Made by a program: the position numbers and the translations under genes
Shown here: positions 1 to 15,079 of the stretch, in pieces
Numbering within the stretch: the first letter of the stretch is position 1
Layout: each line of letters begins with the position of its first letter
Source: Thuidium tamariscinum
Taxonomy: Eukaryota; Streptophyta; Bryopsida; Hypnales; Thuidiaceae
DNA length: 64,000 nucleotides
Direction of reading: 5' to 3'
NCBI GenBank assembly: GCA_947034885.2
Contig: OX344750.2
Coordinates: 43,076,821-43,140,820 of the forward strand
The notes under the pieces: generated by a model
Seen by the model: the letters and a program-made list of their open reading frames with translations, nothing else
Database searches by the model: none
What the model was told of the DNA's origin: nothing

Positions 1-4612
<4,612 letters not shown>

Positions 4613-4616
4613 TTAA

Positions 4617-4838
4617 CCCTTGAAGGACGGACCGGTGGCCGCATAAACCATGTATTTTGATACCGTGTGACATCACCTACTTTGAAAAAGCCAAATATAT
4701 GCATTGGAAGTCAAAGTACTGTAGAAGATCTTCCCTTTCCACACCCAATACCGAGGATGAAAAGTTGCATTTCTATGCTGGAAAGAAAGATTCTTTATCA
4801 TTCAACGGACACCAAACGTCCACGGCGTCGTTCAAGGG
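4617..4838. mobile_element. 222-bp piggyBac-like MITE, copy 1 (TTAA target duplication)
   Basis: A short non-autonomous element flanked by TTAA on both sides (4613-4616 and 4839-4842). Its ends are inverted repeats: CCCTTGAAGGACG at the left and CGTCGTTCAAGGG at the right, 12 of 13 matching. A TTAA duplication plus termini beginning CCC is the hallmark of the piggyBac superfamily. A second copy of exactly the same length lies at 61191-61412, and an older remnant lies inside the RGGA inverted repeat. No transposase is encoded. A 61-codon ORF occurs in both full copies but 12 residues differ, so it looks incidental. Confidence 0.75.
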
Positions 4839-4842
4839 TTAA

Positions 4843-6461
4843 CCTTGAAACGCTAGGCCTATAACCATTGGTTTTAGGCCTCTCTATATGTCACTCAATT
4901 TGTTGCCATTTTGTAATCAGATGAGTATGAAACTTTTTTATTTTTATTTTTCAAAGATGAAAATACATGTCTTCTGTACATCACAAAAATTTCAGATTTT
5001 TTTGAGAAAAATTGTGTTTTCTGATATTTTCTAAGGAAATCTGAAGAAAAAATCATATCAAGTAGAAAATAATCTCAAAAAATCTGAAAATTTCACCATG
5101 TGTGAACATTAAACTGAAAAACATCATGATGTAAACTCATTTGCCATGTAAATCTATAATTAGATTGCAGTGGTCATTAAAAATACAGCCAAAGTTCAAA
5201 CTGCAATAAAATATTCACTTTTACAAATTTTTCCAAAATTTTCAATTGGAGAAGAAAGTAGAGTATAGGACCTCCATTTCATTAGTTGGGCTCAAATTCA
5301 AAAAACGTCATTTCCAAGGAGAAATTTCAGATTTACTCAATTTCTCAAAATACACTAAAATGGAAAATTTTGTTATCCGTTTTTTTAGTGACTTCTCCAC
5401 TATAGGAGGAGGCTCAAAAATTGTTCAGGCATTCAGAACCGTTGCTATAGAAGTGTCATAAATCGTAGAGAGGGTTATGAAAATAGAACATGTTGTAAGT
5501 AGGGATGAAATTAAGTTCTATGTGCATGGTTTTAGAGTAATGAGCAATTGGAAGGGCTAACATGAGTGTGTGATCTTTGCTTAAATGAAACTCATTAATA
5601 ACTAGCACCTGGGACTAAACAACAATTACAACAAGGCGAATTTATGTTGGAGATTAAAATAAATGAAGATGAGCTAACAGTTAATCATTCCATTCTTTTT
5701 TAAACAAATGAAATGTTGTGCTGAATTCTTACAAGGCCATGAAATTGAATGCTTGATTTATTTTGAATTTTCTAACTGTAAAAAAAAATTCAATTGGTAA
5801 GCTTGATTTTTAAGTCTAGCATTGAAGGAAGTACTTAATAATTGCAAAGGTTTGGAAGGTGTGTACTAACTGCATAGTCTATGAATATAAAGGTCTTAAT
5901 TTAAGACTTCATGCTACTAATTTTACAAATTCCATGAGTTTTTTTTGCATCCAATTAATCGCTTTGTGTACTAACACGCTTCATTTAAACACCAGTTTGC
6001 ATCCATTTATGGGGGATCCTATGAACAAGAATAGCAGCCTATTGTCCCATGACTTCCAAAAATCACAATTAATTCATTTTGATTGCTAAAATTCTAATTC
6101 AAATCAACATTGAAGGGCTTCCCATTTCTCTTCCAAGCAAAAAATCAAAGAAAAAAAACGGAGTTACACATTTGTTCACAGAAGCTTTCTTTTCCTTAAA
6201 TGAACACTTTCTAAGCCTTCTACCTTACTTGAAAAAAAACATCAATTAGACTTAGAATTCAATTGGACACTCTTTGTAACTCAACATGAAAGGTCACTAG
6301 AAAAAAAAGGGTGAAAAAACTATTGTTGAGGCCTTCTAGTAGCCCATCAAAGTTAGCCGGATGCCACAAAATGGCACCCTTGGCATTTAGAGGTTAAGAC
6401 ATCATTGCTTTTGAAGTGTTACAAGTCTAAATGTCACTAAGATAGAGAAATATCAATTGTA
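4843..6461. other. AT-rich intergenic DNA
   Basis: No gene is supported here. The stretch is A/T-rich with many short homopolymers and only small unsupported ORFs. I see no terminal repeats or recognisable domain. Confidence 0.5.
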
Positions 6462-7839
6462 CAATGGGGTACCAATCAAAATGTCGTTTTTGAATTTGCA
6501 GTGAGAAAAATTTCAATACTACCAACTTTGAAAGCCTCCCGAGAGCTCAAAAATTGGTATTTTACCACAAAATTTTTACTACAGCATCATCTTTAAGTTA
6601 ATTATATGTATCACAAATTTCAAGGCCAAAAAATTCACCAAAAAAAAGTTATTCAAAATCTACCAACATGGGTAGTGGTCAAAAACATTTCACTACTTTC
6701 AATTTTGACACCTTCCTAAGGATTGAGTTTTTTTTCTTTTTCCATGAAATTTTTGTCATGAAAAAATCTCTATGCTTTTAATATTTATAAAAAAATTCAA
6801 GGTAAAAAAATGTTTTTTTAAGAAGATATTTGAAATCTCCCAACATGTGTAGTTTTGAGAAAATTTTCACAACTGCCAACTTTGACACCCTCCCAAGGGC
6901 TGAAAAATTGGTTTCTTACTATGAATTCTTATTTGTGAAGTCATCTCTATGTTGATAATATGTGCTCCAAATTTAAAATTCAAATAAATTACCAAAAAAA
7001 AGATATACAAAATCTCCCAACATGTGTAGTTGTGAGAAAATTTTCACTATTGCCAACTTTGACACCCTCCCAAGGGCTAAAAATTTGTCTATTTAATATG
7101 AATTTTTTTGAATAAGATCAACTTCATGTTGATAATACATGTTCCAAATTTCAAGTTCAAAACACTTTCCCAAAAAAAGATATTCAAAGTCTCTCAACAT
7201 GTAGTTGTGAGGTTGAGTTTTTACATTCGTGTCAAACTTTGCTCCACAAAATAAACTATACTAAGGGCTCAAAAACTCCTCCTCACAACTACACATGTTG
7301 GGAGATTTTGTATATCTTTTTCTTGGTAATTCATTTGAATTTGAAATTTAGAGCACATATTATCAACATAGAGATGACTTCACAAATAAGAATTCATGGT
7401 AAGAAACCAATTTTTTAGCCCTTGGGAGGGTGTCGAAGTTGGCAATTGTGAAAATTTTCTCAAAACTACACATGTTGGGAGATTTCAAATATCTTCTTAA
7501 AAAAACATTTTTTTACATTGAAATTTCTTATACATATAAAAAACATAGAGATTTTTTCATGACAAAAATTTCATGGAAAAAGAAAAAAACTCAATCCTTA
7601 TGAAGGTGTCAAAGTTGAAAGTAGTGAAATGTTTTTGACCACTATCCATGTTGATAGATTTTGAATAACTTTTTTTTGGTGAATTTTTTTGCTTTGAAAT
7701 TTGTGGTACATATAATTAACTTAAAGATGATGCTGTAGTAAAAAATTTGTGGTCAAATACCAATTTTTGAGCTTTCAAGAAGCTTTCAAAGTTGGTAGTA
7801 CTGAAATTTTTCTCTCTACGAATTCAAAGTACCCCACTG
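6462..7839. mobile_element. Foldback DNA transposon (family FB-I), copy 1
   Basis: A 1.38-kb element whose two halves are inverted copies of each other: left arm about 6462-7034, right arm about 7279-7839. The 245-bp centre holds one more unit of the same module. The arms are built from tandem modules of about 180 bp, each containing a core like CCAACATGTGTAGTTGTGAG followed by AACTTTGACACCCTCCCAAG. The ends read CAATGGGGTACC at the left and, as reverse complement, CAGTGGGGTAC at the right; both abut TA dinucleotides (6460-6461 and 7840-7841). A TA duplication with CAGT-type ends would fit Tc1/mariner, but this is inference. No transposase is seen. Related copies lie at 34116-34810 and 37539-40487. 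Confidence 0.7.
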
Positions 7840-7841
7840 TA

Positions 7842-9430
7842 CAATCTTGTAGTGCAGATGTCGAAGATGACAAGAATTGAATTTGGAGTCATTTGGCCAC
7901 ATGGATAAGACAAAGTTATAATATTTTAATGTTGAAAAAGGATGGCAAAGTTTTCCTAGCAACACATTGGAAATGATATTTAAGGTCTAAAACCTACTAG
8001 AATGAAAAAAAATGTAACCATTGATAAAGTGTTATAAAACCAACAAAAAACACATTGATGAAAGAAAATATCATTCAATTGAATCATCTAAATCTACAAA
8101 ATGGCTTTGAAATGTCAAAAATAGTAAAGAAAGGATGATTGCAAGAAATACTTGTCCTTTTTTTTGTCCCCTGACCTCCAACATGTAGTTTTTTGCTCAT
8201 ATCTTTTGCATCTTTTTTCTTGTAGGTTTGAAATTTGGAATGAAGGTGCACACAAAAGTTTTAGATGTTGATTTTTTTTTCAATTTTCTTTAAATTAGTT
8301 TATTATTTTGAACCTTCTCCAATTGGGTGTCTACCTTGACCATTTGGAGGGGTTTAGTCCTACTTTTGACCCAAAAATCCGAATTTGAAGCCACTAATTG
8401 GACAAGTTGGAGGTCTACTAACATTACAAGGATTAATGATGATTATTTTATGAAAATAGCAACATGTTTGTTGCACACATGGGGTCAAAGTGACCTTCCT
8501 TTGTGCCAAAGCTATGAAGAGGGAAAAAATTTCTTATAGGAATTTTTTTATTGCAATGTAAGTTCAATCTTGTTTAGAAAAATGGATTTTTTTTAAATAA
8601 TTTTTTGAATTACTAAAAATGAAAAGATCTACAACCCCCTATTCTGCTATTTTCTGCTATTAGTAGCCTCAATGGTATTTTGTAGCAGTCTATAGGGCTG
8701 CATAGTATTGACTGACAGTCTAGATCCACAGGCACCCAAAATAGACGGTTAAGATTTGTAGGCGTAGTGCTAATGCACTATACTGCTAGTATTGCACAAT
8801 ATTGCTAGTCCTATGGCCAAAACTACGTTTTTTAGCCAAAAATGTAAAGTCTTTCTTACAATCACCCGGAAGTTGTAACTAAACACATCTAAGGTTGAAT
8901 TTCCTTCTACTAAAATGACTTTTAGTCTCTCCTAACTTGGATTGATATGAAATTTTAGCCACACAAACTAAACTAGTATACACAACTTTTTCAAAAGAAT
9001 TATTAGAAATAGACACTAGATGAAGAAGAAAAAAGTCATTGAAGTTGAATGTAATCCAAAAATATTGGGATTTTGAACTTCAAATTGCACTCAAAACAAT
9101 TTGGATTGACATGCAAATTTTACAACAATAACTAGACATTATGGGAGGGGGGGGGGGGGAAACAATAAATTTTATTGAAAATAAACATTGGATGAAGGAG
9201 ATACAAGCTCAAAAATTGCAACCACCAAATGTAGTCTTGTGAACTTAATTGAATCCATTAACTTTGAATGGCTTCCAAAAAATCAATGCATCTTGGGTTG
9301 TTCTAATAGTTTACCACACAACCTTAAAGAGAGAATACAAAATTCCTAATAAGTTTAATTGAATTTGGACATCAAATGCAAAAGTTACAACACTTTAAAT
9401 TGGATTTCCAAATTCTTTAAGAACTTTTTG
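7842..9430. repeat. Dispersed repeat, copy 1 (related to 25155-26010)
   Basis: The start (about 7842-7975, beginning ACAATCTTGTAGTG) and the end (about 8890-9430) resemble 25161-25290 and 25480-26010 in the same order. This suggests two degenerate copies of one unclassified repeat, the first longer by roughly 0.7 kb. Shared phrases include GAATTTGGAGTCATTTGGCC-like text and repeated motifs around ATTAGAAATAGACA. No coding domain is visible. A poly-G tract lies near 9145-9160. Confidence 0.5.
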
Positions 9431-10541
9431 GTCCCTAAGATGCTTAAAAGTTAACCCCTAAGCACTCCAAGGGTGAAATTTGGGGCGCTCCAAATTTTAT
9501 TTTAAGGAAAAGGGGGTGAGATCTTGTTAGTATTGCCAGGACATTGGTACTGTCGTGTTGGGAGGATATGGGATAATATTTGGGAGTGGGGTTGTATGGT
9601 TATGATTAGATATGTGAAAGTGGGGGCCACTATTTTGTCAGGATGTATAGTAAAAATGGTAAAAAAATGTATTGAAGGTTTGCATAGGCACCGACAACAC
9701 TGGCTGCATCCAGTTCCAAACCGCGAAGTCCCTTTCCCGCATTACTGACTTGGAATGTCTTTCCCCACAATGTTAGTCCCCACCTTGATGTCTGCTTCAC
9801 GGTTCTAAAATGGGGTTCTATGAAGTATGAATGAGTACTTGTGCGCCTTGCCACACGTGTATTTGGATTTCATGTATGTCGTCATCATAGTGGAGTGGGG
9901 CTAAAAGTGAGGCATCCGCACCTTAGGGAAGCAGAATGCAGTTCAAGGATTGGAGGTAGATCCAAAGATGGCAGAAACACAACAACCATCGTTGTACTGC
10001 TGCAACAATCATCTCTGGGAGTGTTTGGGCCGATCGGAGATTTTAGTGACGACGAGCGGCACTAAAGGAACTACAAAGAGATGGAGTGCATTGTGGCAGA
10101 AGAGCTGGCGCTTCCCTGTCTGAGATTGCCATTGCGTAGAGAACATGTCACTTGACAAGAAGTGCATGAAATCGAGGCAACCTTGGAAGCTTGGGCAGTG
10201 TTGCGACACCACGCTAGGTGTGATCAGGTAGTCACCTTGAAGAGTTGCTTACAAGAAAGATTCCTCTTTCAACTGTAGGAGCCATCAGCAAACCATTATT
10301 GGCCAAGCAATCCGAATGGAAATTCTTGGAGATACTTGTTCAGGCAACAAGTATTTTGAGCGCTTTGAGTGACTGCAAAAATTCCTGAGCGACATCAGCA
10401 TGGCCTACCTCAAGTGGTGAATGATTTCATTAGAACCAAATGGTGGTTGACATCAAACCGATCAAGCGAAGAACGTGCCAATGGAGGCTTTACCATCAAC
10501 ACACGGAGTAGACAAACCGGCCCCAAGCGTTTGAAATATCG
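9431..10541. other. Unassigned moderately GC-rich stretch
   Basis: Composition is less AT-biased than the flanks and several ORFs of 65-90 codons are present on both strands. None shows a recognisable motif, consistent splice sites or codon bias. It could be the remains of an old gene or transposon. No function is claimed. Confidence 0.3.
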
Positions 10542-11428
10542 AGTACACAAATCCTACAAAATATTTGCCTTCTCTATTCCAAAACCACACAAGACATTTA
10601 CAATAGAGGCAATGAATACCAAAAAAGCATCCTAGCTCACAAAATTGAAATTGGGATTTTTATTTATTTCTTATTGTGGCAAGGTACTCAAAACATTCAA
10701 AAACATCCACAAAAATCTCAAAGTGTCCAATGGTTCTACAAATTGCCAAGTGGGTTGCTTGTCAAGTTTGCAAAGCCTTGGATAATTTTTGGCAGGTTCC
10801 GACACACCACTCAAAAGTTGTAGCTCAATTCCCTCCACTGTGACTAATGTGACTAACGCCCAAAAGGGCATTAGTCACATTAGTCACAAGTATACAAATC
10901 CTATAGAATTTAAGTATGCTCAAGTTGTAGAAAGACTTATTGATGATTACCTTTTTGAACTTGGTACCTTTGATTTTGTTTAATTTTTTAAGGTCTTGAC
11001 TTGTAATTCATTAGTTGACCAATTTTTTAGTCATTGTATTTATATGTTGTTTGTATTGGATTCTTAGTGAAAATAGAGAGGGACTATGTTTTGTGTTCAA
11101 AGCATAGTAGAAGAGGCATGGAAACCATTTTTTTCATAGTCAAGAGTTTGATCTCAAGTTAGAAGTGGTAGTAGTAATTTGTAAGTATAGAGTCAACATC
11201 TAAGTATAGAGTGAATATAATGATTTATCTTTGACTTTATTTACACTTAGAAGTATTACTTTTACATTCATCTTTTTCTTTTGTATCTTCCTTTTATTTT
11301 AATAGTTATGCATATATAAAGAAGTTTTCATTTTTATTTTGTATGTTTTTCATTCTAGACTTTTGCACTTGAGTCATTGTACAAAGTTTATATATTTTTT
11401 GTTGTTAGTTTATATATTTTCATTCAAA

Positions 11429-11992
11429 ATGGACTCTTCATCTAATCCCCTAATGCTTATATATAATAAACCGTGTGAATATGCCAAAGTTGAGAGGAGG
11501 AATCTTTTAGGAGATCATGACAACCTATATGAATTATGTTTTAATGTTGGATTTGTAGGATGCTCTTATTTTCCTCACTGTAAGCGAAAACGTCATCCCG
11601 TAATGTATGTTATTATGTGTGAATTTACTCTTAGGAACCATACTTTTAGAAAGTTATTTAATAATGAAGACGCAAGATTATCCAAGAGTACAATTATTCA
11701 TGAGCGCCACAAAGTATGTAGTAAGTACCTTAGTAGATTTAAAGATGAAGGCAAAAAATGTAAGTTTTGTCCAAATCATATGGTTGTGGATTACAAAATC
11801 TATTGTAAGCCCATATTGAATGTATGGGTTTGTAGAGGTTTCATAGTGCAAAATCTAGCAAATTATCATGGAGTTGTCAAGGGTTGCAAAGACTATATTG
11901 CTACAAAAAAGGATAATGTACTATTGGGATTAATTATCCAATGTGAAATTTCATACGATTTCATACCGCTCATACAATTTCACATTGGATAA
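11429..11992 (+). CDS. Hypothetical Cys-rich protein fragment, left palindrome arm
   Basis: The ORF is open from a Met at 11339, but the plausible start is the Met of MDSSSNPLML at 11429, because the upstream part is low-complexity and hydrophobic. The 187-residue product is basic and rich in Cys and His, with spaced pairs such as CKFCPNH, CNVGFVGCSYFPHC-like spacing and HERHKVCSKY. That is suggestive of metal binding but matches no family I know. The reading frame runs through the loop of the palindrome and ends 16 nt inside the other arm. The natural 3' end has therefore probably been lost at the palindrome centre. It is likely part of a mobile or repeated sequence rather than a host gene. 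Confidence 0.35.
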   Translation: MDSSSNPLMLIYNKPCEYAKVERRNLLGDHDNLYELCFNVGFVGCSYFPHCKRKRHPVMYVIMCEFTLRNHTFRKLFNNEDARLSKSTIIHERHKVCSKYLSRFKDEGKKCKFCPNHMVVDYKIYCKPILNVWVCRGFIVQNLANYHGVVKGCKDYIATKKDNVLLGLIIQCEISYDFIPLIQFHIG

Positions 11993-12497
11993 TTAATCCC
12001 AATAGTACATTATCCTTTTTTGTAGCAATATAGTCTTTGCAACCCTTGACAACTCCATGATAATTTGCTAGATTTTGCACTATGAAACCTCTACAAACCC
12101 ATACATTCAATATGGGCTTACAATAGATTTTGTAATCCACAACCATATGATTTGGACAAAACTTACATTTTTTGCCTTCATCTTTAAATCTACTAAGGTA
12201 CTTACTACATACTTTGTGGCGCTCATGAATAATTGTACTCTTGGATAATCTTGCGTCTTCATTATTAAATAACTTTCTAAAAGTATGGTTCCTAAGAGTA
12301 AATTCACACATAATAACATACATTACGGGATGACGTTTTCGCTTACAGTGAGGAAAATAAGAGCATCCTACAAATCCAACATTAAAACATAATTCATATA
12401 GGTTGTCATGATCTCCTAAAAGATTCCTCCTCTCAACTTTGGCATATTCACACGGTTTATTATATATAAGCATTAGGGGATTAGATGAAGAGTCCAT
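11970..12497 (-). CDS. Hypothetical Cys-rich protein fragment, right palindrome arm
   Basis: Mirror copy of the ORF in the left arm. The sequence is identical up to the palindrome loop, where this copy ends after ...IQCEIV. The two copies converge and overlap by about 20 nt at the centre, so transcripts from both would be complementary along their whole length. No family is recognised. The same remarks on start choice (Met of MDSSSNPLML at 12497) and truncation apply. Confidence 0.33.
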   Translation of the reverse strand: MDSSSNPLMLIYNKPCEYAKVERRNLLGDHDNLYELCFNVGFVGCSYFPHCKRKRHPVMYVIMCEFTLRNHTFRKLFNNEDARLSKSTIIHERHKVCSKYLSRFKDEGKKCKFCPNHMVVDYKIYCKPILNVWVCRGFIVQNLANYHGVVKGCKDYIATKKDNVLLGLIIQCEIV

Positions 12498-13385
12498 TTT
12501 GAATGAAAATATATAAACTAACAACAAAAAATATATAAACTTTGTACAATGACTCAAGTGCAAAAGTCTAGAATGAAAAACATACAAAATAAAAATGAAA
12601 ACTTCTTTATATATGCATAACTATTAAAATAAAAGGAAGATACAAAAGAAAAAGATGAATGTAAAAGTAATACTTCTAAGTGTAAATAAAGTCAAAGATA
12701 AATCATTATATTCACTCTATACTTAGATGTTGACTCTATACTTACAAATTACTACTACCACTTCTAACTTGAGATCAAACTCTTGACTATGAAAAAAATG
12801 GTTTCCATGCCTCTTCTACTATGCTTTGAACACAAAACATAGTCCCTCTCTATTTTCACTAAGAATCCAATACAAACAACATATAAATACAATGACTAAA
12901 AAATTGGTCAACTAATGAATTACAAGTCAAGACCTTAAAAAATTAAACAAAATCAAAGGTACCAAGTTCAAAAAGGTAATCATCAATAAGTCTTTCTACA
13001 ACTTGAGCATACTTAAATTCTATAGGATTTGTATACTTGTGACTAATGTGACTAATGCCCTTTTGGGCGTTAGTCACATTAGTCACAGTGGAGGGAATTG
13101 AGCTACAACTTTTGAGTGGTGTGTCGGAACCTGCCAAAAATTATCCAAGGCTTTGCAAACTTGACAAGCAACCCACTTGGCAATTTGTAGAACCATTGGA
13201 CACTTTGAGATTTTTGTGGATGTTTTTGAATGTTTTGAGTACCTTGCCACAATAAGAAATAAATAAAAATCCCAATTTCAATTTTGTGAGCTAGGATGCT
13301 TTTTTGGTATTCATTGCCTCTATTGTAAATGTCTTGTGTGGTTTTGGAATAGAGAAGGCAAATATTTTGTAGGATTTGTGTACTT

Positions 13386-13425
13386 GTGACTAATGTGACT
13401 AATGCCTTTTAGTCACATTAGTCAC
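13386..13425. repeat. 40-bp palindrome of GTGACTAAT repeats
   Basis: GTGACTAATGTGACTAATG on one side pairs with its reverse complement after a short spacer. The same motif forms the 48-bp palindromes inside each arm of the adjacent large palindrome. In each setting it is directly followed by nearly the same text, ACAAGTA(T/C)ACAAATCCTA, on the proper strand. It therefore behaves like a repeated module or element end. Confidence 0.7.
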
Positions 13426-13429
13426 AAAA

Positions 13430-14330
13430 GGTCGAGAATTGGCCATAATGCTTTTGAGAAGATTCTTTTTGTAGAAGGTATTGATATATTTTTTGTAGAA
13501 CATGTTGTAGGGCTTTGTTAATTTTTGTATGTTTGTTTTTAATTCTTTTTTGCTCTAATTCTGTCTAAATCTTTACAGTATGTGCGGGCCACGTGCATTG
13601 GGGTGGAGTCATGGCTATCACTTTCTATGGTTCAGGGAGACCCAACTGCCCCAATCAGGTGGTTGTGGAAGTTGAGGCCGTAAGGCAGGAGTTCGGATTT
13701 GTTAGCTAGCATGTATACTATTAAGCTTAAGTTGGCATGCTCCAGCATGTAAGTGGGCTCCCCTCTTAGCCAATCTTTCCGGTATTGCAGTGTCATACAC
13801 CTCCAGATATTGTTCTTGAAATGTGAATCTGTGGAGGTCAGGGCGATCTGAAAATTGGAACATGGTGAAATGCTTTACTTCTCGACCCCCTCTCCGAAAG
13901 TCAAGGTCTGCAGCTGCGTCCTTTGACTACAGGCTGCTCTCGAAGTAGCAGACGCACCCAAAAATCTACCACACATTTTTGGTCAACTCAACTTTGACAA
14001 TTATGCATTTTGAATCCAAACAGTGGAGCGCCTGTTAATTTTTGGCAGAAGGGGCGTTGGTAAGCCTCCATCACTTTCTACGGTGAAAAATCTTTACTTT
14101 TATTTTTCTGCCGTCAGTGCCCAATTTCTTGCCACGGGATCCTAGTGACTGTCGAGTCCTCCGAAAATCAATGGGCACCTAGGGGTTATGGAGGCAAGTA
14201 TGATAGATAGATTGAATTTGGCTGAAATTTTGTATGCACTCTCAACAAGCTTTTTAACATATTGTCAAAAGTTGAAATGCACATGAGCTTATGATTTCAA
14301 CTTACAAGCCTTTAGAATGTGTACTTTGAA
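13430..14330. other. Unassigned stretch with a GC-richer pocket
   Basis: From about 13570 to 14180 the base composition is more balanced than the flanks. No long ORF, splice pattern or terminal repeat is seen. A short minus-strand stretch could encode ordinary-looking peptide but is interrupted. It is probably a decayed gene or transposon piece. Confidence 0.25.
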
Positions 14331-15070
14331 TCAATAGGAATATTGAAGTCAACATCAATAAACTTGATGAGGTATGGACAATGACTTTCTTATCCAAGAA
14401 CTTAATTATGAGGTATGGATAATGACTTCCTTATCCAAAAACTTGATCAAATATAGATAATGACTTCCTCATCCAAGAACTTCATCAGGTATGAATGACT
14501 TCCTTATCCAAGAACTTGACAAGGGCAATGAAGAAGAGTTGAAAAGAACTTTAAATTATACCAAAATGACCTTAGAGAATAAAAGAATAATTCAATTGAT
14601 ATGAACAGTCTTGCAAAGCAACAACTTCTCAAATCAAGGGCCAATGCCAACAATTCAAACTTCAAGCAATGGTAAGGTAAGCCAAAAAGTGAAAGGATAA
14701 GACAATAAATATATAACAATTTTTTTAGATTTACCTTGTATTGAAGCATCATTGTAGAAGATGAAGAATACAAACCAATTCTAGAATTCTATGACCTCAT
14801 GCAAGTGTAATTCCAATGGTTCTTTAAAGGAAGTGCACCACAAAATTAGAAGTAAAAAAAGTAAAGGTATTAGAACAAATTCCTAAAACAAAATGAAAAT
14901 TCGATTGGATTGGGTATAAATGAAGGAGTTTTGCAACCTTAATCTTTCTAAGGTGCAAAGTAACATTGAAAAAACCTATGGAAAAACCTTAAATTCATTC
15001 AAAGAGTATACCATATAAAGTTTGAAAAATATTCTCACTATCTTTAGGTTAAGCATTCAAAGGTTACGGT
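14331..15070. repeat. Dispersed repeat with internal minisatellite, copy 1
   Basis: Between about 14360 and 14520 four degenerate units of roughly 40-50 bp occur, each holding AATGACTTCCTTATCCAAGA or a close variant. The following 14770-15000 resembles 53450-53640 in the same order (for example GACCTCATGCAAGTGTAATT versus GACCTCATGTGAGTGTAATT). The two loci are thus copies of one unclassified repeat, with the minisatellite expanded only here. Confidence 0.55.
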
Positions 15071-15079
15071 ATGTACAAA

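Larger units (their letters stand above)
10542..13384. repeat. 2.84-kb near-perfect palindrome (1,409-bp arms, 25-nt loop)
   Basis: Arms 10542-11950 and 11976-13384 are reverse complements with no indel: paired positions always sum to 23926, and every ORF in one arm recurs at the mirrored place with identical translation. The unpaired loop is 11951-11975. Each arm contains one copy of an inner 48-bp palindrome (10840-10887 and 13039-13086) built from GTGACTAAT repeats. The outer right edge abuts another such palindrome at 13386. It may be a snap-back mobile element, a very recent inverted duplication or an assembly or amplification artefact. Transcription through it would give long double-stranded RNA. 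Confidence 0.9.

Noticed and set aside
4657-4842. 61-codon ORF shared by both piggyBac-like MITE copies (4657-4842 and 61231-61416)
   Set aside because: The two translations differ at 12 of 61 residues with no sign of constraint, and the product resembles no transposase; it is a by-product of the element's sequence.
9524-10635. Possible multi-exon gene in the GC-richer stretch at 9.5-10.6 kb
   Set aside because: No consistent set of splice sites, frame or protein motif could be found on either strand.
13570-14180. Possible transposon coding remnant
   Set aside because: A few peptide stretches look ordinary, but none can be tied to a known domain and no element ends are visible.
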